Shown piece by piece: positions 40,279 to 50,155 of a stretch of 64,000 bases of DNA. Below the pieces are notes generated by a model. That model worked only from the letters and a program-made list of their open reading frames with translations. It was not told where the DNA came from and did not search any database. This DNA comes from CAILZL01 sp963791615 (GTDB lineage Bacteria; Pseudomonadota; Gammaproteobacteria; Steroidobacterales; Steroidobacteraceae), in NCBI GenBank assembly GCA_963791615.1, contig CAWBTE010000006.1:1662926-1726925 (forward strand). The letters are read 5' to 3'. Made by a program: the position numbers and the translations under genes. Every line of letters starts with the position of its first letter. Position 1 is the stretch's first letter.

Positions 40279-41143
40279 TGTCCGGCGACACACCCCGATC
40301 GACCTCCTCCACCAGGGCGCTGCCCGGAACGTCGGCTGCTACCTCGTCGAGACCGACGACGGCACGGCGCTCTTCGACTGCGGGCCGACCACCTGCCTGC
40401 CGGCACTGAAGGACGGCCTCGCCGCGCGCGGGCTCGAGCTCGGCGACGTCCGCCATCTCCTGCTCTCCCACATCCACCTCGACCATGCCGGCGCCGCGGG
40501 AGCGATCGTCCGCGAGCACCCTGCGCTCCAGGTGCACGTCTCGGCCGTGGGCGCGCCCCACCTGAGCGATCCGAGCCGGCTCGAGGCGAGCGCCCGCAGG
40601 CTCTACGGCGACACGTTCGACGGGCTCTGGGGCGAGCTCGTGCCCGTGCCCGCGGAGAACATCCGCATCGTCGGCGACGACGTCCTCGGCCTCGAGTGCT
40701 TCCCGAGCACCGGCCACGCGAGCCACCACGTCTCGATGCTGCATCGAGGACGGGACGCTCTACGCGGGCGACTCGGTCGGGGTCCGGATCGCTCCCGGCA
40801 AGCTTCGTGCTCGCGCCGACGCCACCACCCGACATCGACCTCGTGGCCTGGGAGCAGACGATCGCCGCCACGGAGCGGCGGGCGCCCGAGCGGCTCGCGC
40901 TGACCCACTTCGGGGTCTTCGAGGACGTCACGGAGCACCTCGCCCGGCTGCGCGAGACGCTTCACACCTGGGGCGAGCGGGTCGCTCACGGGATGGACGA
41001 GGCGACGTTCGTGGCGGCCGCGCGCGCGGACTGCCTCGCGTCCGACCCGGACGAGGTCGAGGCGTACGACCGCTCGGCCCCGTACTCCCAGTGCTTCCTC
41101 GGGCTCGAGCGCTACTGGCGCAAGCGGCACGCGGCCGCGCTAG
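40278..41143 (+). CDS. Metallo-beta-lactamase-fold hydrolase
   Basis: The zinc motif HxHxDH lies in LLLSHIHLDHAGAAGAIV. Further ligand His are in FPSTGHASHHVSM, and Asp in the restored LYAGDSVGVRIAP; ALTHFGVFEDVTEHLARLRE carries the last His. Glyoxalase II and related thioester or ester hydrolases share this layout. ATG 40278 gives MSGDTPIDLLHQGAARNVG after a small shift at 40290. Other shifts occur near 40745, 40795 and at the end. It overlaps the PLP enzyme gene by one base, so a linked sulfur role is possible. Confidence 0.78.
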
Positions 41144-41145
41144 GC

Positions 41146-42363
41146 GTGCTCGCTCCGCTTCGACAGCGGAACTTCCGGCTCCTCTTCTTCGGCCGCGTCG
41201 TCTCGTTCGCCGGCTCGGCGATGGCCCCCGTCGCCCTCGCGTTCGCCGTGCTCGAGCTCGGCGGCATCCGCGACGGAGCTCGGCTTCGTCCTGGCGCTCG
41301 CGATCCTGCCGCAGATCTTCTTCCTCCTCGTCGGCGGCGTGATCGCCGACCGGATGCCGCGCAACCTCGTCATGGTCGGGTCGAATCTCGTGGCCGGCGG
41401 TCGCCCAGGCGGTGGCTGCGTACCTCCTGCTCTCGGGCAGGGCCGAGATCTGGCACCTCGCGGTGATCGCCGTCGTGCGGGCGGTCGCGAGCTCGTTCTT
41501 CTTCCCGGCCCAGCAGGGGATCGTGCCGCAGACCGTCCCGGCCGAGCGAGCTGCAGCCCGCGAACGCGCTGCTGCGCCTGGCCCTCAACGCCACGAACAT
41601 CGGCGGCGCCGCGCTCGGCGGGCCTGCTCGTTGCCGCGGCAGGGCCGGGCTGGGCGATCGGCTTCGACGCGCTGACGTACCTCGTGGCCGCGGCGATCCT
41701 GCTCCCGATGCACGTCCGGGCCCCGGAGCGCGAGGCCGCCATGAGCTTCGTCCGCGAGCTCGGAGACGGGTGGCGGGAGTTCCGCTCCCGCACCTGGATC
41801 TGGGTCGTCGTGCTCGGCTTCGCTTTCGCCAACGCTGCCGAGTCGGCCGGGCTCAACATCCTCGGCCCGGTCGTCGCGAAGGAGTCACTCGGCGGCGCCT
41901 CGGTGTGGGGCCTCGTGCTCGCGGCAATGGGCGTCGGGCTCGTGCTCGGCGGCCTGCTGGCCCTCAGGATCCGCCCCGAGCGGCCGCTCTTCGTCGGCGT
42001 CGTCTCGATCACGCTCCTCGTCCCTCCGCTCGTGCTGCTCGCGATCGAGGCCCCGTGGCCGGTGATCGCGGCCTCAGCGCTCCTCGCGGGCATCGGAGTC
42101 GAGCTGTTCTCGGTCTTCTGGGACACCTCCCTGCAGACGCACGTGCCGAACGAGGTGCTCTCGCGCGTCTCGGCGTGGGACGCGATCGGCTCGCTCGTGC
42201 TGATCCCGGCCGCGTACGCGATCGTCGGCCCGCTCGCCGACGCGATCGGCATCGAGACAGACGCTCTGGCTCTGCGCCGGCATCGTGTTCGTGGCGATCA
42301 CCGCGCAGCTCCTCTCGCGCGACGTGCGAGAGCTGCCGCGGCACGCCTCCGGCGCACGCGTAG
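41146..42363 (+). CDS. Major facilitator superfamily exporter (MFS_3/EntS-like)
   Basis: About 405 residues with about 12 membrane helices: RNFRLLFFGRVVSFAGSAMA, then IADRMPRNLVMVGSNLV (the loop 2-3 basic motif), FFFPAQQGIVPQTVPAE and WGLVLAAMGVGLVLGGLLAL. The family exports siderophores or drugs. Shifts near 41278 (extra G before GAGCTC), 41400, 41548 (CGAG duplicated), 41625 and 42258 split it. GTG 41146 lies three bases after the preceding stop. Confidence 0.8.
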
Positions 42364-42384
42364 AGGTCTATCCTTCGCCCGAAG

Positions 42385-43157
42385 ATGGATCGCGAGACGC
42401 GCGTCTCCCTGGCGGCGTACCGGTGCCTCTACCCCGAGGCGGTCGAGCTCGGCGGCGTCACGGTCCTGCGTGCGGACGCGGCGCCGCTCAGCCCGATGCT
42501 GAACCAGATCGTCGGCCTGGGGGTGGACGAGCCCGCGACCGAGACGGCCCTCGATGCGGCGCTCGCGGCGATCGGCGACGACGTCAGCTGCTACGTGGCG
42601 GTGCATCCCGGCGCCCGGCCGGCGGAGCTCGTCGACTGGCTGAGCGAGCGCGGGCTCGAGCCCGGCTGGGGCTGGATGTCGTTCCGGCGCGGGCTCGAGG
42701 ACATGCCGCGCGCCCGCCACGTCGCTTCGGCTCGTGCGGGTGGGCCAGGCGGAGGCGGAGGCCTTCGGCCGGATCGTCGCAACCGGCTACGGCCTGCCGG
42801 AGGCTGCGGCGCCGTGGGCTGCCGGCGCGCACGAGGTCGGCTGGGACTGCTGGCTCGCGCTCGACGGCGACGAGCCGGCGGCGGCCGCCGGCGTGTTCGT
42901 CTCGGAGGGCGTCGGCTACCTCGGCTTCGCCGCAACGCTGCCCGAGCACCGGGGCAAGGGCGGCCAGAGCGCGCTGCTCGCGCGACGCATCCGGCACGCC
43001 CGCGAGGCGGGCTGCGACGTCCTCGTCACCGAGACGGGCGAGCGCCGGGACGACCTGCCCTCGAACTCGTACCGCAACATCCTCCGCGCAGGGTTCACGG
43101 AGGTGGCGGTGCGGGCGAACTGGCTGCGCCCGGCGCGCGTCACGTCGAACCCCGTGA
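42385..43157 (+). CDS. GNAT-family N-acetyltransferase
   Basis: About 255 residues. The acetyl-CoA pyrophosphate loop is FAATLPEHRGKGGQSALLAR, preceded by the strand EPAAAAGVFVSEGVGYLGFA and followed by DVLVTETGERRDDLPSNSYR and NILRAGFTEVAVRANWLRP. The N-terminal half (residues 1-110) is a second, more diverged domain. A shift near 42725 separates the halves. TATCCT lies ten bases before ATG 42385. It converges on the MATE gene with overlapping ends. Acceptor unknown. Confidence 0.75.
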
Positions 43158-44445
43158 CGAGCCACTGCCGCCGCAGGAAGCGCGCGCCCATCAGCAGGAG
43201 CCGCGTCACGATGAGCACCGTCAGGGCGGCCCAGACGCCGCGCACGCCCCAGTCCGCCCGGAGACGACGGCGAGCGCCACCGCAACACGACGAACGCGGC
43301 CACCATCGACAGCGCGAGGTAGCGGCCGTCGCTCGCCCCGATCAGGATCCCGTCGAGCGCGAACACCGCGCCGTTGAGCGGCTGCATGAGCGCGAAGAGC
43401 GGCCAGAGCAGGGCGCACTGCGCGAGCACGGCGGGATCGGAGGTGAAGATCCGGGGGATCACGTCGCCGAGCCCGAGGAAGACGAGCGCGAACGCCGGCG
43501 CCGACGGCGACCGAGAGCCCGATCATCCGCACGCTCGCGGCGAAGGCGGCGTCGGGCCGGGTTGCCCCGAGCTCCTGGCCGACGATGATCTGGCCCGCGA
43601 TCGCGATCGCGTCGAGGACGAGCGCGAGGAGGATCCAGAGCTGGAACGCGACCTGGTGGGCCGCGAGCGGGGCGTCGCCGAGCCGGGCGACGACGACGCC
43701 CGCGAGCAGGAACGAGGCGATCAGCGAGGCGGTGCGGATGAAGATGAACTTGCCGAGCGAGAGCAGGCGCCGCGCGAGCTCGGGTCGGAGCCCGGCGTTC
43801 GCGAGACCGACCCGCCGCAGGATCGCGACCGCCATCGCGATCCCCATGCCGGTCTGCGCGACGACCGTCCCCCACGCCGAGCCCTCGATCCCGAGGTCGA
43901 GGCCGTAGACGAGCACGACCTCGAGGATCACGTTGGCGACGTTCCCGGCGATCACGATCAGGAGCGGCGTCCGGAGGTCGGAGACGCCGCGGAGGAAGCC
44001 CTGGCCGCCGATGGCGAGGAACGCCGACGGGATTCCGAGCGCCGCGATCCGCAGGTAGGTGACGGCGTAGGCCGCGGTCTGCCCTCGACACCGACGCAGA
44101 TCGACGACGGGCTCGGCGAGCAGCGACGACCGCGAGCGCGAGCCAGGCAGCCGAACGCGAGCGAGAGCCACAGGCGACTGCGCGCCGAGGCGGGCAGCGG
44201 TCAGGTCCTCCCCGGCTCCCGTCGCCCGGGCGACCTGCGCCGTCGTCCCGTACTGGAGGAAGTTGAACATCGCCGAGCACCGAGAGCACGGTCGCGGCGA
44301 GGCCGAGAGCGGCGAGCTGGGAGCGCCCGAGGTGGCCGACGACGGCGGTGTCGACGAGCACGTAGAGCGGCTCGGCCGCGAGCGCGCCGAGCGCCGGGAT
44401 CGCGTAGCGGAGGATCTGCCGGTCGTACTCCGAGCGGAGGCGCAA
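43140..44445 (-). CDS. MATE-family multidrug/metabolite exporter
   Basis: About 430 residues, 12 helices. The start is RLRSEYDRQILRYAIPALGA, then LAAEPLYVLVDTAVVGHLG and MFNFLQYGTTAQVARATGAG. The second half includes FRVPLAAHQVAF-like text (DAPLAAHQVAFQLWILLALV) and LDAIAIAGQIIVGQELGATR. Cation-coupled export of drugs or metabolites is the family role. Shifts near 44275, 44200, 44100, 43500 and 43260 split it. TTG 44445 is the only start near the expected N-terminus, seven bases after the SDR gene stop. Confidence 0.8.
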
Positions 44446-44452
44446 CAGCGCG

Positions 44453-45185
44453 TCAGGTGCGTCCGGCGCACGACGTGCGAGCCCGACGACTGCGCGATCG
44501 CCTTGATCACGATCTCGTCGAGGTTCACGTGCAGGGGCCGCGTGAGCGCGAACATGACGCAGTCGGCGACCTCGTCGGGCGTGACCGGGTCGAGGCCCTC
44601 GTACACCTTGTCGGCGGCCGCCTGGTCGCCCTTGAAGCGGACGACGGAGAACTCGGTCTCGACGAGCCCCGCGTCGACCGTCGTGATCCTGATCGGCCGG
44701 CCGAGCAGGTCCTCGCGGAGCGCGTACGAGAAGCCGCGGACGGCGAACTTCGAGGCGATGTACGAGGCGCCGCCCGGGTAGGCCTGCCGGCCGGCGATCG
44801 AGCCCATGAAGACGATGTGCCCCTCGTCGCGGATGTGCGGCAGGACGAGCCGCGTCATCCGCATCACCCCGTCCACGTTCGTGTGGACGACGCGCTCCTC
44901 GTCCTCGACGGTCGATTCGGTGAACGGCGCCCGGCCGAGGGCGAGGCCCGCGTTGTTGAAGAGGATGTCGACGCCACCGAGCTCCGCGACCGCCGCCTCG
45001 ACGAACGCGGCCGAGCCGGCCTCGTCGGTGACGTCGAGCTCGAGGGCGACGTCTGCGTCGATCCGCTCCACCCGCCGCGCCCCGCCGGCGACGCGGACGC
45101 CTGCCTCGCGCAGCTTGCGCACGGTCGCGGCGCCGATGCCGGACGAGGCGCCGGTGACGATCGCGGTCTTGCCGGTCAGGTCCAC
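44453..45185 (-). CDS. Short-chain dehydrogenase/reductase (SDR)
   Basis: Classical SDR of about 243 residues, intact until the last codons. The cofactor loop reads KTAIVTGASSGIGAATVRKL; DILFNNAGLALGRAPF gives NNAG; the active site is Ser in HIVFMGSIAGRQAYPG and YxxxK in GASYIASKFAVRGFSYALRE. The Asp-less loop after strand 2 (GGARRVERI) suggests NADP(H). It resembles YdfG-type 3-hydroxy-acid dehydrogenases (serine or malonic semialdehyde); that is family inference. GTG 45185 is preceded by TAGGCT and seven bases. Confidence 0.88.
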
Positions 45186-45192
45186 GCCGGCG

Positions 45193-45198
45193 AGCCTA
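45193..45198 (-). promoter_or_regulatory. TAGGCT -10 element, leaderless start
   Basis: On the minus strand TAGGCT is followed by seven bases and GTG 45185 of the SDR gene. Confidence 0.5.
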
Positions 45199-45270
45199 TC
45201 GTTCCGGCGGCACGGCCCCGCGGTCGAACGTGCCTCGTTCGGGGGATGCACTCCCGTCCCGGAGTGCCCG

Positions 45271-45914
45271 ATGATGAGCAAGGATGTCCGGCTGAACACC
45301 GCCTCGCTCCTGACGGCCTCGATCGCCTACGAGCGCATCGCGCTCGCGGTCCGCGAGGCGCTGCCCGGCGACGCCGGCGAGCTGCTGCTCGCCCGGATCG
45401 TGGACGAGCTCGCGGCGGTCGACGAGGCGGACGACGGAGCACGCGTACGCAGCGGCTGCAGCTCGAGCTGGAGCGGCAGGTCGCGACGGACCCGGTCACC
45501 GGCCTGCCGAACCGCCTCCGCTTCATGGACGACCTCACCCGCGCGATCGCCGCGGCGACGCGGTACGACGAGCCGCTCTCGCACTCCTCGTCCTCGATCT
45601 CTTCGCCGTCGACCGGCTGCGGACGAGCAGGCCGCCGGCGAGGCGCTGCTCCGGCTCGTCCGGATCACCGACATCGTCGCGCGCATCGCGCGCACGGACG
45701 CTTCGCGATCATCCTCCCTCGCACCGGCACGATCGGCTGCGCGCTCGTCGCGGCCCGCGTCGCGGCGCTCGACGAGCATGCGTTCGCCATCGGTAGCGCG
45801 ACGTTCGCCGGCGAGCCGACGGACGCGCCGACGCTGCTCGCCCGCGCCGAGGAAGCGCTGAGCCCGTCAGCCCTGCCTGAGCGGCTACGGCGATCTCGAC
45901 GCGGTCGAGCGTGA
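45271..45914 (+). CDS. Degenerate GGDEF-domain protein
   Basis: About 210 residues. An N-terminal helical segment (SLLTASIAYERIALAVREAL) leads into ERQVATDPVTGLPNRLRFMD, the standard entry to a GGDEF domain. The active-site loop expected to read GGDEFAILLP instead reads GRFAIILPRTG, so the signature is lost and c-di-GMP synthesis is unlikely; a binding or structural role is possible. Frame changes near 45435, 45590 and 45695 split it, and the last one lies close to the loop, so resequencing matters. It converges on the cyclophilin gene. Confidence 0.6.
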
Positions 45915-46342
45915 CCGGCGTCGTCGGCCGGTCGCGGCCGTCGCGGTCGACGTGCGAGATCCGGTCGACGACGTCCTGCCCGGTCGTGACCTGGCCGAAG
46001 ACCGTGTGCTTGCCGTCGAGCCACGGCGTCGCCTCGGCGGTGACGATGAAGAACTGCGAGCCGTTCGTGTTCGGGCCCGGAGTTCGCCATCGCGAGCGCG
46101 CCCTTGACGACCTTGTGGTCGTTGAACTCGTCCTCGAACTTGTAGCCGGGGCCGCCGGTGCCGATGCCCTCCGGGCAGCCGCCCTGGATCATGAAGTCGG
46201 GGATCACGCGGTGGAAGACGAGCCCGTCGTAGAAGCCCTCGCCGGCGAGCTTCGTGAAGTTCGCGACCGTCTTCGGGGCATCCTCGGGGAAGAGCTCGAT
46301 CTCGATCGAGCCCTCGCTGGTGTGAAGCGTTGCCTGTGTCAT
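45885..46342 (-). CDS. Cyclophilin-type peptidyl-prolyl cis-trans isomerase
   Basis: About 152 residues. Catalytic-region text is YDGLVFHRVIPDFMIQGGCP, EGIGTGGPGYKFEDEF and, after a shift at 46083, NTNGSQFFIVTAEATPWLDG with KHTVFGQVTTGQDVVDRI. The shift is an extra G: plus-strand CCCGGAGTTC where CCCGAGTTC restores the frame. A cytoplasmic protein-folding helper. ATG 46342 is preceded by TAGCGT and six bases. It diverges from the ftsH-like gene with 79 bases between starts. Confidence 0.88.
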
Positions 46343-46348
46343 GGCGCG

Positions 46349-46354
46349 ACGCTA
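46349..46354 (-). promoter_or_regulatory. TAGCGT -10 element for the cyclophilin gene
   Basis: On the minus strand TAGCGT is followed by six bases and ATG 46342. Confidence 0.5.
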
Positions 46355-46372
46355 GCAGGAGCGGATCCGCTT

Positions 46373-46382
46373 AACGGCCGTT
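46373..46382. promoter_or_regulatory. 10-bp palindrome between cyclophilin and ftsH-like genes
   Basis: AACGGCCGTT is a perfect palindrome in the centre of the 79-base divergent gap, roughly 20-30 bases upstream of both -10 elements. It is a candidate site for one regulator of both genes. Confidence 0.4.
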
Positions 46383-46409
46383 GAACATCCGATCCCGCGC
46401 GCGTCTGCG

Positions 46410-46415
46410 TACACT
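46410..46415 (+). promoter_or_regulatory. TACACT -10 element for the ftsH-like gene
   Basis: TACACT, six bases, ATG 46422: the same hexamer and spacing as at mutS2 (26511). Confidence 0.6.
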
Positions 46416-46421
46416 TTGACG

Positions 46422-48893
46422 ATGACGACCACCGTGCCGCTCGACGACGCTCCCGACCGGGGAGGCCTCGGCAGGAGCTGGCGCGCTCCTGGCGCCGCCT
46501 GACCCGGGTCGCAACCGTCGTCGCCGTGATGACGGCCCCGGCGCTCTTCGTCTGGTTCACGCAGCAGAACGGCTGGAGCTGGTGGGTCTCGCTCCTCGCC
46601 GCGCTCGCGGTCGTGATCGTCTTCCGCGGCTTCGCCGATCTCGTCTTCCGCCGCCTGATCCCGTGGCCCAGCCTCTTCGGCGTCGAGAGCGCCGAGCTGC
46701 GCGAGGCCGACGTCGTCGGCAGGCGCCGCGCCTGGTTCTGGCGCTTCTGGTTCAAGCTCGCGCTCCTGGTCGTCGATCGCGATCACGATCACCTGGCTCT
46801 TCGTCGGCGGCACCTGGTGGGGCGCGGCCGGGACGATGTGGGACAGCATCGGGAGCCTCCTCACCAATCCCACGCTGTGGATGCAGGCCGTCTTCGTCTT
46901 CTTCCTCTTCTTCGCGAACTTCGCGATCATGTTCGGCCCGCTGCTGATGATGAACCTGTCGCAGATGCAGTCGTTCGAGCCGGGCGACGCGGAATGGGGC
47001 GTGAAGCTCGACGACGTCCGCGGCCAGACCGAGGCGAAGGAGGAGGTGCGCCGCGTCGTCGACATCTGGCAGTCGGGCGACCACTTCGAGCGCGCCGGCG
47101 GCAAGCGCGAGCGCGGCCTGCTCCTCTTCGGCGCCCCCGGCACCGGCAAGACGATGCTCGCGAAGGCGATCGCCACCGGCTTCAACTCGCCGTTCATCTC
47201 GATGCCCGGCTCCGGCTTCGCGGCCACGTTCATCGGGATCGACGCGATCGTCGTCCGGGTGCTCGCCCGCCGGGCCAAGAAGCTCGCCCGCAAGTGGGGC
47301 GGCCAGTGCATCGTCTTCATCGACGAGATCGACGCCGTCGGGATGCGGCGCCAGTCGCTCGGGACGGGGATCGCAGGCGTTCGAGCCGCTCCAGTCCGGC
47401 AATGCCGAGGAGCTCCTGTTCTTCGGCCCGCTCGGGTCCCGCGACCCCTCCGGCGACCTGATCGTCGAGACCCGCGCGTGGCGCGACCGGCTCTTCGACT
47501 CCCGGGCACCGCAGCCGATCGGCGTCTCCGGCTTCCAGCTGCGGATGGCGAGCGTCTTCAACTTCATGTTCCCCGGCGGCATGGGCGGGATGGGCGGCGG
47601 CATGGCGCTCAACCAGCTGCTCGTCGTGATGGACGGCATCGACAACCCGCCGTTCATGCGCCGCTTCTTCACGAGCAAGCTCAACACCCTGCTCGACGCG
47701 ACGTTCATCGTGCCGCGATCGGTGGGCAAGGTGAAGCTCCGGATGCCGGCAGCCCGGCCGCGCAACGACCAGATCTACTTCATCGGCGCCACGAACGTGC
47801 CGATCGACCGCCTCGACCCGGCGCTGATCCGCCCGGGCCGGATGGGCCGGCACGTCTGGTTCCGGACGCCGAGCAAGCAGGATCGCCTCGACATCCTCGA
47901 CCTCTACATCGGGAAGGTGTCGCACGACGACGAGCTCGACTCGCCGACCCGGCGGGACGAGATCGCGCGGATCATGAGCGGCTACTCGCCCGCGATGATC
48001 GAGCAGGCGATCTCGATGGCGCTGACGATCGCGCATCACACGGGGAACCAGGGATTCGCCTGGGACGACCTCGTCGAGGCGGTGACGACGCTCGACGCCG
48101 GCACGGCGAGCGGCTCCGAGTACATCCCGATGGAGCGGCGCGCCGTCGCGATCCACGAGGCGGGCCACGCCGTCGCCGGGCACGTCTACCTGACGGGCCG
48201 CGAGTCGACGCGCCTCACGATCAAGAAGCGCGGCGACCAGGGCGTGGGCGGCCACCACTGGATGATCGAGAAGGAGGAGCGGCTGTTCTCCTTCCAGCAC
48301 GAGATGTTCCACGACATCGTCTGGGGCCTCGGCGCGATGGCGGCGGAGCGCGTCGTCTACGGCGAGAACTCGAACGGCGTCGGCGGCGACGTCGCCGGCG
48401 TCACGGCCCGCGCAGCGCTGATGGTCGGCCGCGCCGCGATGGGGCCGCAGCCGTTCCACGTCACGCCGCGCAACGGCGAGAGCGAGGAGCAGGCGCGCAA
48501 GGACGTGCTCGACCGCTTCGAGAAGATCGGCCTCCAGATCATGTCCCGCGCCGGCGGCGGCGGGCCGTTCGACGCGGATCCGATCGCCGGCGTGCTCGGC
48601 GATCCGGCGAAGCGGACGGTCGCGGCACAGATCCTCGGCCAGGCCTACGTGACGGCCCACAACCTCGCGATCGCGAACCGGGCCGGGATCGAGGCGATCG
48701 CCGACGCCCTCGAGGACAAGCGCGAGATCATGGGCGACGAGCTGCTGCGCCTGCTCGAGTCGGCGGAGATCACGATCCCCGAGCTCGACCTCGCCGACGA
48801 GGCCGTCTGGCCGCCGCTCGAGTTCTCGGCGGCGATCGGGCGCGGCCCGCAGCCCCTCGGCCCGCCGGCGCCCCGTGGAGACGCCGGACGTGA
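46422..48893 (+). CDS. Atypical FtsH-like membrane AAA+ metalloprotease
   Basis: About 820 residues. The N-terminus has probably four membrane helices (for example VFVFFLFFANFAIMFGPLLM), where ordinary FtsH has two. The AAA+ module has Walker A LLFGAPGTGKTMLAKAIATG, Walker B CIVFIDEIDAVGMRRQS and the SRH text LDPALIRPGRMGR. Two inserts break it: about 60 residues (47370-47590), ending in FPGGMGGMGGGMALNQLLV, and about 40 (47650-47760) before IYFIGATNVP. The M41 zinc motif is AIHEAGHAVAGH (48154-48168), and the expected Asp is in NGVGGDVAGVT. It should unfold and cut membrane proteins. Shifts near 46470, 46780 and 47380 and at the end. The next gene overlaps. Confidence 0.85.
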
Positions 48894-49780
48894 GCGAGAC
48901 GACGCACGCCACCCGGCGACGAGGAGCCGCCGGCGTTCATCGAGGCGGAGCCCGCCCAGCCGATCGGCCAGGCCCGAGCGAGCCGTCGCGCAGCCGATCG
49001 CGCGCGCAGCGCCGCGCTACCGCTCGCGCTTCGTCGATCGTCTACGCGATGCTCGCGCTCGTCGCCGGCATCGGCGTCGGCGCCTTCGTCGTCCTCGTCG
49101 ACGCGCCCCGATCCGGCTCCGCCCGCGAAGTGGTCGGCCTGGCAGCCGACGGGCAGCGACACGGCCCAGGCCAGGCAGATCGCCGATCGCGTGGCGAAGC
49201 GGCTATCGCCTCAAGAGCGGGCAGCAGCTCGTCGCCGCGCTCGTCGAGCCCGCCGAAGGTCAGCGAGCGCCGAGGGCGACGTGCCCGTGAGCACGATCGC
49301 GATCCGCCCCGACACGTCGACCGGGAAGAAGGAAGAGGACGAGATCGACATCATCCCGACGAACAACAGCCTCCAGTACGTCCTCTGCGGTCTCGGGCAC
49401 GAACTGCTCGATCAAGGGCGGCACGGCATCCGAGGCGCGGCATGCGCTCCTGCGCCGCGAGGCGCTGGAGCTCGCCCTCTACACGTTCAAGTACGTCGAC
49501 GGGGTCGACTCGGTCTCGGTCTTCCTTCCCCCGCGGCCCGACGGCCAGGCGGCGCCCACGTCGGTCTTCCTGAAGAAGAGCGACGTGCAGCACGGAGCTC
49601 GAGCAAGCCGCTCGTCGACCTCGATCGGCGCCGAAGACGCCGACGATCGGGAAGATGCCGCCGCGGGAGCTCGCGCTCGTCAACCGCATCACGGAGCCGC
49701 GGCTCTACACGTACGAGTACCAGCAGGCGCAGGACGGCGGCGCGGTGCTCGTCTACGCCCCGGTCGTCCTCGGCGCGTAG
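48890..49780 (+). CDS. Single-span membrane protein coupled to the ftsH-like gene
   Basis: GTG 48890 overlaps the protease stop (GTGA). About 297 residues. An acidic, Pro-rich N-terminus (EEPPAFIEAEPAQPIGQAR in one frame) leads to one membrane helix, IVYAMLALVAGIGVGAFVVL (49030-49090). The outer part reads QIADRVAKRYRLKSGQQLVA, EIDIIPTNNSLQYVLCGLG, two Cys in CGLGTNCSI, and VDGVDSVSVFLPPRPDGQA, then YTYEYQQAQDGGAVLVYAPV. No family recognised. By position it may be an adaptor or inhibitor of the protease; this is inference. Shifts near 48930, 49020, 49105, 49265, 49410 and 49597. Confidence 0.65.
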
Positions 49781-49782
49781 CC

Positions 49783-50155
49783 TGGAACCCCCGGCTCGTA
49801 GCTGCCAAGGCGCGCCTCGACCGGCTCGACTGGTGGCCGACGCCCGTCCGGATCGACCACGTGCGGCTCTTCGTCGCGCCCTGGTTCTTCCGCCTGCCGT
49901 GGCTCTGCCGCTTCGACGGCTACGCCTTCCACCGGCGTCATCCTGCTCCGGTCCGACGACGTCTCCGACGACCTCGTCACGCACGAGCTCTGCCACGTCT
50001 GGCAGCTGCAGCATCGGCCGCTGCGGATGCCGCTGAGCTATCTCGGCACGGGCTACGCCGCGAACCAGTACGAGCGGCAGGCGCGCGCCGCCGCCGAGGC
50101 CACGCGATCAGCGCGGTCAGCGCCAGCACGGCCCGGTTGCCTGACGGATCCGTGA
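49783..50155 (+). CDS. Small HExxH protein, possible zinc peptidase
   Basis: About 110 residues, read as WNPRLVAAKARLDRLDWWPT, then VRIDHVRLFVAPWFFRLPWL, a shift near 49937, VILLRSDDVSDDLVTHELCH and VWQLQHRPLRMPLSYLGTGY. THELCHVWQ is an HExxH zinc motif, and YERQARAAAE may give the third ligand Glu, as in small 'DUF4157-like' peptidases. No good start codon is visible in this frame; it may lie in the end of the previous gene. Its end overlaps the convergent VOC gene. The third metalloprotein-type gene in this same-strand run. Confidence 0.55.

Noticed and set aside
38888..40744. A 618-codon open frame on the minus strand opposite the PLP enzyme and hydrolase genes
   Set aside because: It is rich in Arg, Gly, Val and Glu with no family text, and it is a shadow of the GC-biased third positions of the real plus-strand genes, which carry complete active-site motifs.
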